A stretch of DNA of 55,115 bases from Candidatus Bipolaricaulota bacterium. GTDB taxonomy: Bacteria > Bipolaricaulota > Bipolaricaulia > RBG-16-55-9 > DRXL01. Positions 25,069 through 36,207 of this stretch are shown here, piece after piece (position 1 is the first letter of the stretch; each line of letters opens with the position of its first letter). The translations under genes were made by a program, and so were the position numbers. The stretch is taken from positions 1-55,115 of the forward strand of contig JANXAU010000061.1 in assembly GCA_025061735.1 (NCBI GenBank). Reading direction: 5' to 3'. Below the pieces are notes generated by a model. It did not search any database. It had not been told where the DNA came from and was given only the letters and a program-made list of their open reading frames with translations.

Positions 25069-25436
25069 CAGAGCACCTCCGGGGCCAGCGAGAGGATCCG
25101 GAGCATGTTCTTTTGGCGCAGCTCGCGGGGCACCGGACCGAAGATGCGCGTCCCCAACGGCTCCAGCGACGCGTTCACCAAGACAACGGCATTGTCATCG
25201 AAGCGGATGTAGCTGCCGTCTTCGCGCCGATAGGGCTGGCGCGTGCGCACGATCACGCCCTTGACGACGGCGCCCTTGTCGATCTCGCTGGTGGGGATGC
25301 GCTTGCGCACCGATGCCACCACGATATCCCCGATCTTCCCCCACGCCGCGCTCGGCTGCCCCAATACGTTGATCACGCGGACTTCTTTGACGCCCGAGTT
25401 GTCCGCGACCTTGAGAATGCTCCGTACTTGAATCAT
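25068..25436 (-). CDS. rplN: 50S ribosomal protein L14
   Basis: L14 lies at the subunit interface. The 122 residues start [15 protein letters not shown] and carry the family segment [10 protein letters not shown] and a final REL(R/K)..[11 protein letters not shown]. Length and motifs are standard. Confidence 0.97.
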   Translation of the reverse strand: MIQVRSILKVADNSGVKEVRVINVLGQPSAAWGKIGDIVVASVRKRIPTSEIDKGAVVKGVIVRTRQPYRREDGSYIRFDDNAVVLVNASLEPLGTRIFGPVPRELRQKNMLRILSLAPEVL

Positions 25437-25448
25437 AATCAGCTCCCC

Positions 25449-25700
25449 TTAGATCTGGCGAGCGCGCTCCACGATCTCCACCAGCCGCCAGCGCTTCAGG
25501 CGCGAGAGCGGCCGGCTCTCCACGATCTTCACCAGATCTCCTCGCTTGGCCTCGCCCTTCTCGTCGTGCGCGTAGAACTTCTTTCGCTGAAAGTAGTGCT
25601 TCTTATACAACGGATGTTCCACCTTGCGCTCCACCAAGACCGTGATCGTCTTCTGCATCTTGTCGCTCACAACCCGTCCCACTAAGACGCGCTTTGGCAT
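25449..25700 (-). CDS. rpsQ: 30S ribosomal protein S17
   Basis: S17 binds 16S rRNA early in assembly. The 83-residue OB-fold protein has the [15 protein letters not shown] motif and the C-terminal [17 protein letters not shown] segment. Confidence 0.96.
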   Translation of the reverse strand: MPKRVLVGRVVSDKMQKTITVLVERKVEHPLYKKHYFQRKKFYAHDEKGEAKRGDLVKIVESRPLSRLKRWRLVEIVERARQI

Positions 25701-25709
25701 AGCGAATCC

Positions 25710-25921
25710 CTACTTTCGCCGGATTCCTAACTGGCGCTCGCGCATGATCGTCTTGACCCGCGCGATCTCGCGCTTGGTCTGCGTCAACAGCGCCGTATTA
25801 TCTTGCTGTCCCGTCGCCACCGCGAACCGCACCGTGAAGAGCTGGCGCTGGAGTTCGCGCAGCTTGGCTTGGAGTTCGGCATCGCTCAGTTCGCGCAGCT
25901 TCACCGCTTGCTTGCTCATCT

Positions 25922-25925
<4 letters not shown>
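25710..25925 (-). CDS. rpmC: 50S ribosomal protein L29
   Basis: L29 surrounds the peptide exit. The 71-residue helical hairpin contains [14 protein letters not shown]-type sequence and a C-terminal [13 protein letters not shown]. Its ATG overlaps the rplP stop (ATGA). Confidence 0.95.
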
Positions 25926-26353
<428 letters not shown>

Positions 26354-27002
26354 GCACCTCACCTCCGCGCTTGCGATAGATATCGCCGCGGTAGAGCCAG
26401 ACTTTGATCCCAATCAGACCGTACTTGGTCAGGGCTTCGGCCTGCCCGTAGTCAATATCGGCTCGGATCGTCTGCAACGGCACCCGCCCGGCCTTTACTT
26501 CCATCGAGCGCGCGATCTCCGCGCCGCCAATCCGCCCGCTGCAGCGAATCTTCACGCCCCGCGCCCCGTGCGTCATCACCCGCTGCATCACTTCTTTCAT
26601 GGCGCGGGCCGCGGGAATGCGATTCATCAAGCGCGCCGCGATGTCTTCGGAAACCAAGACCGCCTCCAGATCCGGGCTGTCTATCTCTTTGATGGAGATC
26701 TTCACCTTGCGCTTGAGCCGAGATTCCAACTCCGCCTGGAAGCTGTCAATCTCTTGCCCGCCCTTGCCGATGATAATCCCCGGACGCGCCGCATAGATCA
26801 CCAGAGAGACCGACTGCTCCGTAGGGCGCTCGATGCTCACCTTGGCGATCCCGGCCCCGCGATAACGCTCCTTGACGAGGCGCCGAATCTCGTAGTCTTC
26901 TTTGACGTACTCCGGGGCTTTTTTCTCAGAAAACCAGTCCGATATCCATTTCTTGGTAATCCCCAGACGGAGTCCATACGGATGGATCTTCTGTCCCATA
27001 CT

Positions 27003-27383
27003 TTAGGCGTTCGCCTCCTTGGCTCTCTTCTGGGTCTTGGGAGCAGGCTTGGGGCCATCCGAGACGACGATCGTGATGTGCGCGGTTCTCACGCGCCGAT
27101 AGCCCACTTTTCCTCGCGAGCCGGGACGCACGCGCGTGTAGAACGGCCCGCGATCCACCCGCGCCTCTTTGACCCAGAGCGCATCGACGTCCATGTTATA
27201 ATTGTGCTCAGCGTTTGCAATCGCAGATTCCAAGCACTTGCGCACCGGCTCACACGCCTTCACGCGCCCAAAGCGCGTCAGCTTCAGCGCCTCATCCACG
27301 CTAAGGCCGCGCAGTTGCTTGGTGAGCAAGCGCGCCTTCAAGGGCGAGATGCGCACCCACTTAGCGATAGCTTTGGCCTCCAT
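27003..27383 (-). CDS. rplV: 50S ribosomal protein L22
   Basis: L22 lines the exit tunnel. The 126-residue protein keeps the conserved KWVRISPLKARL N-terminus and the tunnel beta-hairpin with RVRPGSRGK-type sequence, then a Lys/Pro-rich tail that is longer than in E. coli L22. Confidence 0.95.
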   Translation of the reverse strand: MEAKAIAKWVRISPLKARLLTKQLRGLSVDEALKLTRFGRVKACEPVRKCLESAIANAEHNYNMDVDALWVKEARVDRGPFYTRVRPGSRGKVGYRRVRTAHITIVVSDGPKPAPKTQKRAKEANA

Positions 27384-27394
27384 AGATCACACAC

Positions 27395-27679
27395 TCACTT
27401 GAGCGGCGGGGCTTGCTTCTTCTTCACGCCGCCGTGCGCTTTAAAAGTCCGCGTCAGGGCGAACTCCCCTAGGCGATGCCCCACCATCGCCTCGGTAATC
27501 GAGACAGGCACGTGCATCCGCCCGTTGTGAACTTTGATGGTCAGTCCGACCATCTGCGGGACGATCATGCTGGCCCGCGACCACGTCTTGATCTCCGAGA
27601 TCTCACCGCGCTTGAGCTTCTCGATCTTCTTCAGCAATTTGGGGTGCACAAACGGCCCCTTCTTGAGCGATCGTGCCAT
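27395..27679 (-). CDS. rpsS: 30S ribosomal protein S19
   Basis: S19 pairs with S13 in the 30S head. The 94 residues start [16 protein letters not shown] and include the [19 protein letters not shown] motif near the end. Confidence 0.97.
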   Translation of the reverse strand: MARSLKKGPFVHPKLLKKIEKLKRGEISEIKTWSRASMIVPQMVGLTIKVHNGRMHVPVSITEAMVGHRLGEFALTRTFKAHGGVKKKQAPPLK

Positions 27680-27683
27680 AAGA

Positions 27684-28523
27684 TTAACTCACCGGCCTTC
27701 CGTTGCGTCGCGTGACGATCAGCTTGCTGCTGGGTTTGCCCGGCTTGCGCGTGGGCACGCCCTTGGCGGGCTTGCCCGAAAACGTCCTGGGCGGGCCGCC
27801 CACATAGTGACGGCCCTCGCCGCCGCCGTGCGGATGGTCCACGGGGTTCATCGCCGTGCCGCGCACCGTGGGACGAATTCCCAAATGCCGCACTCGTCCC
27901 GCCTTGCCGTGCACTACGTTTTTATGATCTATATTCCCCACTTGGCCAACCGTGGCCATGCAGTCTTCTTTGAAGAGCCGAATCTCTCCAGAGGGCAGGC
28001 GCAGCCGCGCGTAGCCGCCTTCGATGGCCATCACCTGGCAGCTCGTGCCCGCCGCGCGAGCGACCTTGGCCCCGCTCCCAGGCCACAGCTCCACGCCGTG
28101 CACCAACGTGCCCACAGGGATCTTCTTCAGCGGCAGCGCGTTCCCCACGCGCGCCTCCACATCCACCCCTGCCTCGATGATCGCGCCCACCTCTAGCTGC
28201 AACGGCGAGAGAATATAGCGCTTCTCGCCGTCGGCGTACTGCAAGAGCGAGATCCACGCCGAACGGTTGGGGTCGTACTCCCGCGAGACGACCTTCGCCG
28301 GGATGCCCATCTTATCCCGATAGAAATCTATAATGCGATAGCGCCGCTTGTGGCCGCCGCCGCGATGGCGCACGGTGATACGGCCCGTATTGTTGCGCCC
28401 GCCGGTCTTCTTCAGCGGCTCTAATAAGCTCTTTTCGGGACGATCGGTCGTCAGCTCGCTGAAGTCGGGCAGCGCCATGTGGCGCCGGCTCGGCGTCGTC
28501 GGACGAAACGTTCGTATTGGCAT
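27684..28523 (-). CDS. rplB: 50S ribosomal protein L2
   Basis: L2 is needed for peptidyl-transferase activity and subunit joining. The 279 residues contain the [15 protein letters not shown] region, the [14 protein letters not shown] segment and the C-terminal [14 protein letters not shown] signature with the catalytically linked His. Confidence 0.97.
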   Translation of the reverse strand: MPIRTFRPTTPSRRHMALPDFSELTTDRPEKSLLEPLKKTGGRNNTGRITVRHRGGGHKRRYRIIDFYRDKMGIPAKVVSREYDPNRSAWISLLQYADGEKRYILSPLQLEVGAIIEAGVDVEARVGNALPLKKIPVGTLVHGVELWPGSGAKVARAAGTSCQVMAIEGGYARLRLPSGEIRLFKEDCMATVGQVGNIDHKNVVHGKAGRVRHLGIRPTVRGTAMNPVDHPHGGGEGRHYVGGPPRTFSGKPAKGVPTRKPGKPSSKLIVTRRNGRPVS

Positions 28524-28534
28524 AGTTTAACTCC

Positions 28535-28816
28535 CTATCTGTAAACGTCGATCTTCTGCCCCGGCGCTAGCTGTACGATGGCTTTCTTCCAGCCGGGGAT
28601 CGCGCCGCGTTGATAAAACTTCCGGCGTCTTGGTTTCTCCGGCATCCGCATCACCCAGACGCCTAAGACCTTCACTTTGAACAGGTTCTCCACCGCACGC
28701 TTCACTTGTACTTTGTTGGCCTGCGGGTGAACCTCAAACACGTACTTGCCCTCTTCTTGCAACCTCCAGCCCTTCTCGCTCACCACTGGGGCCAGCAGCG
28801 TATTCTCTAGAGTCAT
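28535..28816 (-). CDS. rplW: 50S ribosomal protein L23
   Basis: L23 docks trigger factor and SRP at the exit tunnel. ATG 28816 gives 93 residues beginning MTLENTLLAPVVSEKG, the usual pattern; the frame from 28840 extends into rplD. It contains the VKVLGVWVMRMPEKPRR-type basic loop. Confidence 0.95.
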   Translation of the reverse strand: MTLENTLLAPVVSEKGWRLQEEGKYVFEVHPQANKVQVKRAVENLFKVKVLGVWVMRMPEKPRRRKFYQRGAIPGWKKAIVQLAPGQKIDVYR

Positions 28817-28818
28817 AC

Positions 28819-29484
28819 CTACGCGGTGGCGACCGCACACCTCGCTTCTAATTCGCCTAGCGCCTCTTCTGTAATCAAGACGTGCTCGTACTTCAACAGA
28901 TCGTAGACGGTCAGGCTATTGGACTCCACGCACTTGACCCACGGGAGATTCGAAAACGTCTTCTTCACCGCCAGGCCATATTCGGCCTGGGAGACGACCA
29001 ACAACAGCTCGTTATGCGGATCTTCGTCGTTCTTGGGGAATCCCAGGCGCTCGAGGGCTTGCAGCCCCGCTTTGGTCTTGGGGCGGTCAAACCCGATCCG
29101 GTCCAAGACCCCCAACTGGGCCGCTTGCAGCTTGGCGATCAGCGCCGACTGCAGGGCGCGACGCACCATCTTCTTGGGCAGCCGATAGTCGTACTCCTTG
29201 GGCTTGGGGCCAAAGACGATCCCGCCGCCCTTCCAGAGGGGGGAGCGCCTCATGCCGTGGCGGGCCCGTCCCGTGTGCTTCTGGGGCCAGGGCTTCTTCC
29301 CCGTGCCCACCACCTCGCCGCGCGTCTTCGTCGAGTGCGTCCCCTGACGCAGATTTAACAGATACGTGCGCACGGCGCGATAGAGCAAGTCTTTATTGAT
29401 CTTATACCCAAAGAGTTTGGGGCTGAGCGGGATCTCCCCCGCGGCTCCGCTCTCAAACTTATAATACGGCGCTACGAGATTCAT
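28819..29484 (-). CDS. rplD: 50S ribosomal protein L4
   Basis: L4 reaches into the exit tunnel and in many bacteria regulates the S10 operon. The 221 residues include the tunnel loop [18 protein letters not shown] and the C-terminal [14 protein letters not shown] segment. Confidence 0.96.
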   Translation of the reverse strand: MNLVAPYYKFESGAAGEIPLSPKLFGYKINKDLLYRAVRTYLLNLRQGTHSTKTRGEVVGTGKKPWPQKHTGRARHGMRRSPLWKGGGIVFGPKPKEYDYRLPKKMVRRALQSALIAKLQAAQLGVLDRIGFDRPKTKAGLQALERLGFPKNDEDPHNELLLVVSQAEYGLAVKKTFSNLPWVKCVESNSLTVYDLLKYEHVLITEEALGELEARCAVATA

Positions 29485-29491
29485 CGTCGCT

Positions 29492-30139
29492 TCACCCGTT
29501 CTTATGCGCTTGGCGCTTGCGGATCTCCACGACCCCTTTGCGGGGGCCGGGGATCGCGCCGCGCAAGACTAATAAGTTCTTCTCCGGGTCTATCTTCAGA
29601 ATCACCAAGTTTTTCACCGTGACCCGTTCATGCCCCATGTGCCCCGCCATGCGCCAGCCCTTGAACGTTCGTCCCGTCGCGCGGATGCTCCCAATGCTTC
29701 CGGGGCGACGATGCCAGCCGCTCATGCCGTGGGAGTCGGGGCCGCCCTTGAAATCGTGGCGCTTCATCACGCCGGCAAACCCCTTGCCCTTGGAGATGCC
29801 GCTGACGTCTACGGCCTCCCCCTCTTGGAAGATCGTCAACGTCAGCTCTTGGCCGACTTTGAACGCTCTGGCTTCTTCGTCGCTTAAGCGGAACTCCCGC
29901 AGAATGCGCTTGGGCGGGACCCCGGCCTTGTTGAAGTGGCCCTTCAGGGGCTTAGGGACGTTCTTCTCTTTGACGGAGTCGTAGCCCACTTGGATCGCGC
30001 TGTAGCCGTCGGTCTCCGGGGTCTTGACTTGGGTGATGACCGACGGTGCGGCGTGCACGACCGTGGCCGCCAGCGCACGCCCCTGCGCGTCGAACCACGT
30101 CATCATCCCTAGCTTTCTGCCTAAGATCCCCAAGGCCAT
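29492..30139 (-). CDS. rplC: 50S ribosomal protein L3
   Basis: L3 starts 50S assembly and its loop reaches the peptidyl-transferase centre. The 215 residues contain GILGRKLGMM at the start and the signature KGKGFAGVMKRHDFKGGP, then HRRPGSIGS. It lies one base after rpsJ. Confidence 0.97.
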   Translation of the reverse strand: MALGILGRKLGMMTWFDAQGRALAATVVHAAPSVITQVKTPETDGYSAIQVGYDSVKEKNVPKPLKGHFNKAGVPPKRILREFRLSDEEARAFKVGQELTLTIFQEGEAVDVSGISKGKGFAGVMKRHDFKGGPDSHGMSGWHRRPGSIGSIRATGRTFKGWRMAGHMGHERVTVKNLVILKIDPEKNLLVLRGAIPGPRKGVVEIRKRQAHKNG

Positions 30140-30140
30140 A

Positions 30141-30449
30141 TCACAGCTTCACCTCGATGTCAATCCCCGCGGGCAACTGAATATCCATCAGCGCGTTGAT
30201 CGTCTCCGACGTCGGCTCTTTGATGTCGATCAAGCGCTTATGAACGCGGCGCTCAAAGTGCTCCATCGATTTCTTATTGACGTGTGGCGAGCGCAAGACC
30301 GTGTAGCGATGGATCTCCGTGGGCAAGGGGATCGGCCCGACCACCTTGGCCCGCGTCTCTTGAGCGGTCTTGACGATCTTGCGCGTGGCGTCGTCCACCA
30401 GCTCGTGATCGTAGCCGCGCAATCGGATGCGAATCTTCTCTCGTGCCAT
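30141..30449 (-). CDS. rpsJ: 30S ribosomal protein S10 (NusE)
   Basis: S10 works in the 30S head and in antitermination as NusE. The 102 residues start with [15 protein letters not shown] and include [17 protein letters not shown]. It begins one base after fusA; the tuf gene that often separates them is absent. Confidence 0.97.
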   Translation of the reverse strand: MAREKIRIRLRGYDHELVDDATRKIVKTAQETRAKVVGPIPLPTEIHRYTVLRSPHVNKKSMEHFERRVHKRLIDIKEPTSETINALMDIQLPAGIDIEVKL

Positions 30450-30450
30450 C

Positions 30451-32541
30451 TTACTTTCTCCCCTTCAGGACTTCTTCTTTAATTGTTGCCGGAACGATCT
30501 CGTAGTGCGAGAACCGCATGTGATAGGAGGCGCGCCCTTGGGAGATCGAGCGCAGTTGGGTCGCGTAGCCGAACGTCTCGGCCAACGGCACCAACGCCTG
30601 GATGATCTGGGCGTTCTGGCGCACCTCCATCGACGTGATCTGCGACCGCCGCGACTGCAAATCCGTAATGACCTCCCCAACGTACTCTTCAGGGGTGACG
30701 ATCTCGACGGCCATGATGGGTTCAAGCAGATGGGTCTTCGCCCGCTCGAAGGCTTGGGTGAGCGCGCGCGCGGCTGCCGTCTTGAAGGCGATCTCGCTGG
30801 AATCTACGGCGTGATACGACCCGTAAAAGAGCGTCGCGCGAATATCCACAATGGGGAATCCCCCCAGCGGGCCGCTCGACAACGCCTCTTCCAGACCCTT
30901 CTGCACCGCGGGGATGAACTCCCGCGGGATGATTCCCCCTTTGATCTCATCCACAAATTCAAAGCCCTTGCCGCGCGGCAGCGGCTCAAAACGAATGCAG
31001 ACGTGGGCGTATTGTCCGCGCCCGCCCGTCTGCTTGACGAACTTCTCCTCGACCTCGATGGGCTCCGCCAGCGTCTCGCGATACGCCACTTGGGGATTGC
31101 CCATGTTCGCTTCGACGCGGAACTCCCGCTTCAGACGGTCAAAGATAATCTCCAAGTGCAACTCGCCCATCCCGGAGATGACCATCTGATTCGTTTCGGG
31201 GTCTACGTTATATCGGAAGGTCGGGTCTTCTTGGGCGAGTTTGTAGAGGGCTTCGCTCAGTTTATCTTCATCGGCGTCGGATTTGGGTTCAATCGCAGCG
31301 GTGACGACCGGCTCGGGGAACTCGATCCTTTCCAGGACGATGGGGTGTTCTGGATCGCAGATGGTGTCGCCGGTGATCAGCTCTTTGGGGCCGACGACCG
31401 CCGCGATGTTGCCCGCGGTGACCGCGTCTACCTCGGTGCGCTTGTTGGCATGCATATGGAAGATGCGGGCGATGCGCTCGGTCTTGCCGGTGGTGCTGTT
31501 ATAGACGTATGAGCCTTTCTCTAGCTTTCCAGAGTAGACGCGCACGTAGACCAGGCGTCCGGTATATTCGTCGGTCTGGACTTTAAAAGCCAGCGCCGCG
31601 AGGGGTTCATCGGGGGTGGGGCGGCGCCGCTGCTTGATGACCTCTCCTCCGGTGCCATTAGGCACAACCCCCTCGATGAAGCGGCGGTCGAGGGGGCTGG
31701 GCAGATAGTCTACGATGGCGTCTAGGAGCGGCTGGATCCCGATATTATTGAGCGACGAGCCGCACACGACGGGGATGAATTCTTGGCGAATACAGGCCTG
31801 GCGCACGGCGCGGTGGATCTCCGCCTCGGAGATGGGCTGGCCCTCCAAGAACTTGGTGAGGATCTCTTCGTCTATCTCGGAGATGCTCTCCAGCAGCCGT
31901 TCGCGATAGGCCTGGACTTCGGCCAGATAGTCGTGGGGGATCTCCCGGTACTCAAATCTAGCCCCCTTGGAGGTGGGGTCCCAGATGATCAGCTTCTGTT
32001 TGATTAAGTCTATGACGCCGCCGAACTGATCGCCCTCGCCGTAGGGGAGCTGCAACGGCAGCGGGCGCACCCCCAGCTTCTGCACCATGGACTCAACAGC
32101 GGCTTTGAAGTTGGCGCCGATCCGGTCCATCTTGTTGATATAAGCGATGCGGGGGATGCCGTATTTATCGGCTTGGCGCCAGACTTGCTCCGATTGCGGC
32201 TCGACGCCGTCTACCCCTGAGAAGACGGTCACGGCCCCGTCGAGGACTCTCAAGGAGCGCTCGACTTCGGCGGTGAAGTCCACGTGACCGGGGGTGTCTA
32301 TGATATTGATCTGATGGTCGCGCCAGAAGCAAGTTGTCGCGGCAGACGTAATCGTGATGCCGCGCTCGCGCTCCTGGGGCATCCAGTCCATCTCGGTGTC
32401 GCCCTCGTCCACGTCGCCAATATCGTGAATCCGCCCGGTGTAGAAGAGCAGACGCTCGGTGGTGGTCGTCTTGCCGGCGTCAATGTGGGCGATGATGCCG
32501 ATGTTGCGGATCTTATCGAGGTTGTATCCGAGGGCTTTCAT
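30451..32541 (-). CDS. fusA: Elongation factor G
   Basis: EF-G drives tRNA translocation with GTP. The 696 residues hold the G domain with [11 protein letters not shown] (residues 18-28), the DTPGHVDF and NKMD motifs, domain II, and domains III-V including GMGELHLEI. Length and motifs are standard. It joins the str genes to the S10 genes directly. Confidence 0.97.
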   Translation of the reverse strand: MKALGYNLDKIRNIGIIAHIDAGKTTTTERLLFYTGRIHDIGDVDEGDTEMDWMPQERERGITITSAATTCFWRDHQINIIDTPGHVDFTAEVERSLRVLDGAVTVFSGVDGVEPQSEQVWRQADKYGIPRIAYINKMDRIGANFKAAVESMVQKLGVRPLPLQLPYGEGDQFGGVIDLIKQKLIIWDPTSKGARFEYREIPHDYLAEVQAYRERLLESISEIDEEILTKFLEGQPISEAEIHRAVRQACIRQEFIPVVCGSSLNNIGIQPLLDAIVDYLPSPLDRRFIEGVVPNGTGGEVIKQRRRPTPDEPLAALAFKVQTDEYTGRLVYVRVYSGKLEKGSYVYNSTTGKTERIARIFHMHANKRTEVDAVTAGNIAAVVGPKELITGDTICDPEHPIVLERIEFPEPVVTAAIEPKSDADEDKLSEALYKLAQEDPTFRYNVDPETNQMVISGMGELHLEIIFDRLKREFRVEANMGNPQVAYRETLAEPIEVEEKFVKQTGGRGQYAHVCIRFEPLPRGKGFEFVDEIKGGIIPREFIPAVQKGLEEALSSGPLGGFPIVDIRATLFYGSYHAVDSSEIAFKTAAARALTQAFERAKTHLLEPIMAVEIVTPEEYVGEVITDLQSRRSQITSMEVRQNAQIIQALVPLAETFGYATQLRSISQGRASYHMRFSHYEIVPATIKEEVLKGRK

Positions 32542-32553
32542 AGGGGGATCGAC

Positions 32554-33033
32554 CTACCAGCGGTAGTGGGCGAAGGCGCGGTTGGCTTCGGCCATGCGGT
32601 GGGTCTCTTCGCGTTTTTTGATGGCCTCGCCTTGGTTTTTGAGGGCGTCGAGCATCTCAGCGGCCAAGCGCGCCGCCATGGAGTGTTCGCGCCGGTTGCG
32701 TGCGGCCTCCACCAGCCACCGCAGCGCGAGCGTGCGTTGGCGATCTTCGGGGACCTCATAGGGGATCTGATACGACGAGCCGCCGACGCGGCGCGAGCGC
32801 GTCTCCAGCTTGGGCATGAGATTGGTGATCGCTTTATAGAAGACCTCCAATGGGGGCTCGCCCGTCTTCTCTTGCACGATATCGAACGCCTCGTAGACGA
32901 TCTTGCGGGCCAGGGATTTCTTGCCCCGCCGCATTACGTAATTGATCAGCTTCTCGACCATTTGGCTGTTGTACCGGATATCGGGGGCTGGGGCCCGTCC
33001 GGGGATGACGCGCTCGATCGCGTGTGTGTTCAT
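32554..33033 (-). CDS. rpsG: 30S ribosomal protein S7
   Basis: S7 starts assembly of the 30S head. The 159 residues include the [15 protein letters not shown] motif and the C-terminal [13 protein letters not shown] typical of the family. Confidence 0.97.
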   Translation of the reverse strand: MNTHAIERVIPGRAPAPDIRYNSQMVEKLINYVMRRGKKSLARKIVYEAFDIVQEKTGEPPLEVFYKAITNLMPKLETRSRRVGGSSYQIPYEVPEDRQRTLALRWLVEAARNRREHSMAARLAAEMLDALKNQGEAIKKREETHRMAEANRAFAHYRW

Positions 33034-33051
33034 ACCAGATCCCGTCCTTGA

Positions 33052-33441
<390 letters not shown>

Positions 33442-33580
33442 ACTGAACTCCTTAAGCTAGAGTAGTCCCATTGCTCGCTGTCTTGGGCATCTCCGGCGAA
33501 CCGAGACACTCCAACAGGCGAGATGGGGGTGCGAGAGATCGTCAGCCGAAGAGTTAAAGCGATCCCCTAAACGCCTGCTT
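33442..33580 (-). promoter_or_regulatory. Leader of the rpsL operon
   Basis: About 130 bases separate the predicted start (near 33574) from rpsL. The stretch includes a small hairpin with a TTCG loop (TCTCGG-TTCG-CCGGAGA on the minus strand) and an AAGGAG site near the start codon. I see no recognised ribosomal-protein binding structure. Confidence 0.4.
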
Positions 33581-33609
33581 ATTATAGAGGATCGGCCCTC
33601 TCTCGTCAA
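33581..33609 (-). promoter_or_regulatory. Promoter of the str-S10-spc-alpha block
   Basis: On the minus strand TTGACG (33609-33604) and TATAAT (33586-33581) are 17 bases apart. This is the only strong promoter I find for the 33 genes downstream, whose gaps never exceed about 22 bases. Confidence 0.88.
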
Positions 33610-33620
33610 GGGCATCTTCT

Positions 33621-33649
33621 TTGCAAGACGTTCCCGGTTCTGTTATGAT
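33621..33649 (+). promoter_or_regulatory. Promoter of rplM
   Basis: TTGCAA (33621-33626) and TATGAT (33644-33649) are 17 bases apart, and TG one base before the -10 makes it an extended element. Its -35 box lies 11 bases from that of the divergent rpsL promoter. Confidence 0.8.
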
Positions 33650-33695
33650 AGCATACTTGCCGCACCTATGCAAGGCGACCGTAAAGGAGAACTCT

Positions 33696-34133
33696 ATGCA
33701 GCGTACGACCTTGATGAAAAAAGACGATAGACGCTCTTTGCGCGCCTGGGTCTTGGTGGACGCTCGAGGGGAGACGCTGGGGCGCCTGGCCTCGCGCATC
33801 GCCAAGATCCTTATGGGCAAGCACAAGCCCTACTACACGCCCCACGTAGACGTGGGCGATTACGTGGTCGTCATCAACGCCAAGGAGATCAAAGTAACGG
33901 GGAAGAAGTCTGAGCAGAAGATCTATTATCACTACTCGCGCTATCCGGGGGGATTGCGCTCGTGGACCTTCTCCCAGATGATCGAGCGCCATCCCACTAA
34001 GCCCCTCGAAGAAGCCGTGCGCAACATGCTTCCCAAGACCGTCCTAGGGCGTCGGATGCTCAAGAAACTGAAGATCTATCCGGGGCCGGAGCATCCCCAT
34101 CAGATTCAGAACCCTACCCCGATTCGTCTTTAG
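33696..34133 (+). CDS. rplM: 50S ribosomal protein L13
   Basis: L13 is an early 50S assembly protein. ATG 33696 follows AAAGGAG and gives 145 residues with the VLVDARGETLGRLAS and MLPKTVLGRRML motifs. The longer frame from TTG 33621 starts in the promoter. rpsI (S9), its usual partner, does not follow; the stop instead overlaps the SRPBCC gene on the other strand. Confidence 0.95.
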   Translation: MQRTTLMKKDDRRSLRAWVLVDARGETLGRLASRIAKILMGKHKPYYTPHVDVGDYVVVINAKEIKVTGKKSEQKIYYHYSRYPGGLRSWTFSQMIERHPTKPLEEAVRNMLPKTVLGRRMLKKLKIYPGPEHPHQIQNPTPIRL

Positions 34134-34591
34134 GCGGGAAAGATCTTAGCTATCGCGTGCGCGCGAAAGTCAAAGATCGCTTCTAAGCGCGAGCGCACCC
34201 AAAGCGCGTGCGCGATCGTGCCGATCGCTCCCAGGGGCAGCGCGTACGTGACGTGATCCTCGATGCGCGTTCCGTCTCTTGTGGGCTCAAAGCGGTGCTC
34301 GTGATACCAAAACTTATAGGGGCCAAAGCGCTGCTCATCGATGAAGCGGCGCTTGGGCTCGACATGCACAATCTCCGTCAGCCATGAGACGACAATGCCG
34401 GGCACCAGCTGAATCCGATACTCAATAAGCTGCCCCGCGTACATCGGTTCGTCTGCTCCTGACAGTATAGTGAAGTGCATCTCGGGTGGGGTCAGCTCGT
34501 TCAAGTTGCGCGGTGTGGCGAAGAACTCCCAGACCCTATCGAGATCGGCGGGCACGACTTGAATCCGCGACAGTCTGTAGATCTTGGGCAT
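34130..34591 (-). CDS. SRPBCC-superfamily (START-like) protein
   Basis: The 153-residue protein has the helix-grip fold pattern of ligand-binding SRPBCC proteins: an opening beta strand, VWEFFATPRNLNELTPPEM, and a repeated beta-sheet section with FWYHEHRFEP. Such proteins bind hydrophobic molecules; the ligand is unknown. ATG 34591 lies eight bases after the HEAT-repeat gene, so it ends the PadR-ABC operon. Most of the longer frame from 34831 shadows that gene. Confidence 0.8.
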   Translation of the reverse strand: MPKIYRLSRIQVVPADLDRVWEFFATPRNLNELTPPEMHFTILSGADEPMYAGQLIEYRIQLVPGIVVSWLTEIVHVEPKRRFIDEQRFGPYKFWYHEHRFEPTRDGTRIEDHVTYALPLGAIGTIAHALWVRSRLEAIFDFRAHAIAKIFPA

Positions 34592-34599
34592 ATGAGTCT

Positions 34600-36207
34600 C
34601 TAAGGAGGGAGAGGCAACGAGATCTTGCTCCAGCGGATCGCAAAGGCCAAGGCGGCACCGGCAGCGTCCAGGCGGACCGAAGAGCTTTGAGCACTCAGGG
34701 CCTGACGCAACGGCACGAGCGCCCGCGCATCGCCCACGCGGGCGAGGGCCGAGAGCGCCGCGCCGCGCGTGCGCGGATCGCTGTTGGTGACAAACCGAGC
34801 GAACAGCTCGGTGTCGTCCGAAGTGGCCCACGGAGCCAGCCCTTCCAGTGCAGCCCGACGCACCAACGTATTCTCGTCAGAGACATATCGAAGAAGCGTC
34901 GCTCGCGCTTCGGCTTGATAGACGCTCGCATAAGCAGCAACCCCCAGCGCACGCACAAACGGACTCTGGTCGCGCACCAGCGCGTCAAACAGCTCTGGCG
35001 CGACCCGCCCCACCGCGCTTAGGGTTCTCACCAAGTCCAGTTCGGCGAAGACAAAGAGAACCGGGAGCGCCTCGCGCAGGGCGTTGAGCGTCGCTTGCGC
35101 CACTTGCAGGGCGAGCGACGCTTGGCCGAGCGCCGCGAGCGCGCGCAGCGTCTCCAGCGCCAAGCTCCCGCACGCGCTCGGATCGCAGCCTTGCAGATAG
35201 CCGCTCCCCAAGAACGCGAGCACGGCTTGAGTCGCCTCGGCGCTTCTGGTCTGGGCAAGCCCGCGCAGCGCCGCTTGGCGCACCGTTGGGGTGGGATCGG
35301 CCAAGAGCGCCTGCGCGAGAGCCGAAGCAGCTCGTGAGCCAAAGGCCCCGAGGGCTTCGGCCGCGGCCACGCGCGCCTGTGGCGAGCGCCCCGTCCGTAA
35401 AAGCGCGATCAGCGGCTCGACGGCGCTTGGCTCGCGCAGATACCCCAGAGCCGTCGCTGCCCCGACTTGCACCGAGTCAGACTCTGTGCGCAACGCTGAA
35501 ATCAGCTCCGGCACGGCATTGCGCACGCCCAGCGCTCCTAGGGCAAAGGCCGCGGCGCCGCGCACAAACGGGTCTTCGTCGGCGTCGGCGAGCGTCGCGC
35601 GGAGACGATCCACAGCGCCGAGCGAGCCAAGCTGCGCCAACGCTTTCAGCATGGCGGCACGCTCGACGACGTTAAAGCGCTCGCGATCCGAGAACGCGCC
35701 CAGCAGCGCGACTTCGGTAGCCCCTCGCATGGCGTTGGGAAGACGCGCCGATGCCGTAAGCTCTTGCAGCGAGAGCGCTGCTGCAGCGAGCGTCTCGCGC
35801 CTGTTCAGCAGCGCGAGAATGACATCAGAATCTTGAGACGAGAGCGCCGCGTCCCAACGAATGCTGGCGATCTCATCGGAGAGCGCAGCGCGACGCAAGG
35901 CTCTTTGCGCTTCTTGGGAGCGAAAGCGCCCCAGCCCAACCGCTGCCCCTCGCCGCACAAACGACGCTTCATCGTTGAGCAGACGCTCCGCCAACAACGG
36001 AACAACCGACTCGTCGCCGTTGCGGGCTAGGCCGTTCACGGCGCTGAGGCGCTCCGCGGCGCTCCCCTCTGTGAGTACCTGCGAGAAGACCGCGAGCGCC
36101 TCGCGTTTGAGTTCTACACCTTCATCGCGCGATGGAACCTCTTGGCCCATCGCGGCTACGCTCAGGAGCAGCGCTCCCAGCGCCCAACGCACGCGCACGT
36201 CGCTCAC
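34600..36207 (-). CDS. Secreted HEAT-repeat protein
   Basis: The 535-residue protein opens with a short hydrophobic stretch (residues 8-20) that looks like a signal peptide, then consists of many repeats of about 31 residues with the PBS/HEAT pattern (for example VRRGAAVGLGRFRSQEA and VRGAAAFALGALG). Such solenoids bind other proteins. The GTG start overlaps the LolA-like gene stop (GTGA). Its place in a Lol-like operon suggests an envelope scaffold or adaptor, an inference from order. It has no catalytic motif that I can see. Confidence 0.82.
   Translation of the reverse strand: MSDVRVRWALGALLLSVAAMGQEVPSRDEGVELKREALAVFSQVLTEGSAAERLSAVNGLARNGDESVVPLLAERLLNDEASFVRRGAAVGLGRFRSQEAQRALRRAALSDEIASIRWDAALSSQDSDVILALLNRRETLAAAALSLQELTASARLPNAMRGATEVALLGAFSDRERFNVVERAAMLKALAQLGSLGAVDRLRATLADADEDPFVRGAAAFALGALGVRNAVPELISALRTESDSVQVGAATALGYLREPSAVEPLIALLRTGRSPQARVAAAEALGAFGSRAASALAQALLADPTPTVRQAALRGLAQTRSAEATQAVLAFLGSGYLQGCDPSACGSLALETLRALAALGQASLALQVAQATLNALREALPVLFVFAELDLVRTLSAVGRVAPELFDALVRDQSPFVRALGVAAYASVYQAEARATLLRYVSDENTLVRRAALEGLAPWATSDDTELFARFVTNSDPRTRGAALSALARVGDARALVPLRQALSAQSSSVRLDAAGAALAFAIRWSKISLPLPP

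Noticed and set aside
30427-31512. 361-codon + strand frame opposite fusA
   Set aside because: fusA is certain on the other strand; the antisense product is low in conserved features.
34591-34831. N-terminal extension of the SRPBCC protein
   Set aside because: The extension is the shadow of the HEAT-repeat gene in another frame; homology begins at ATG 34591.
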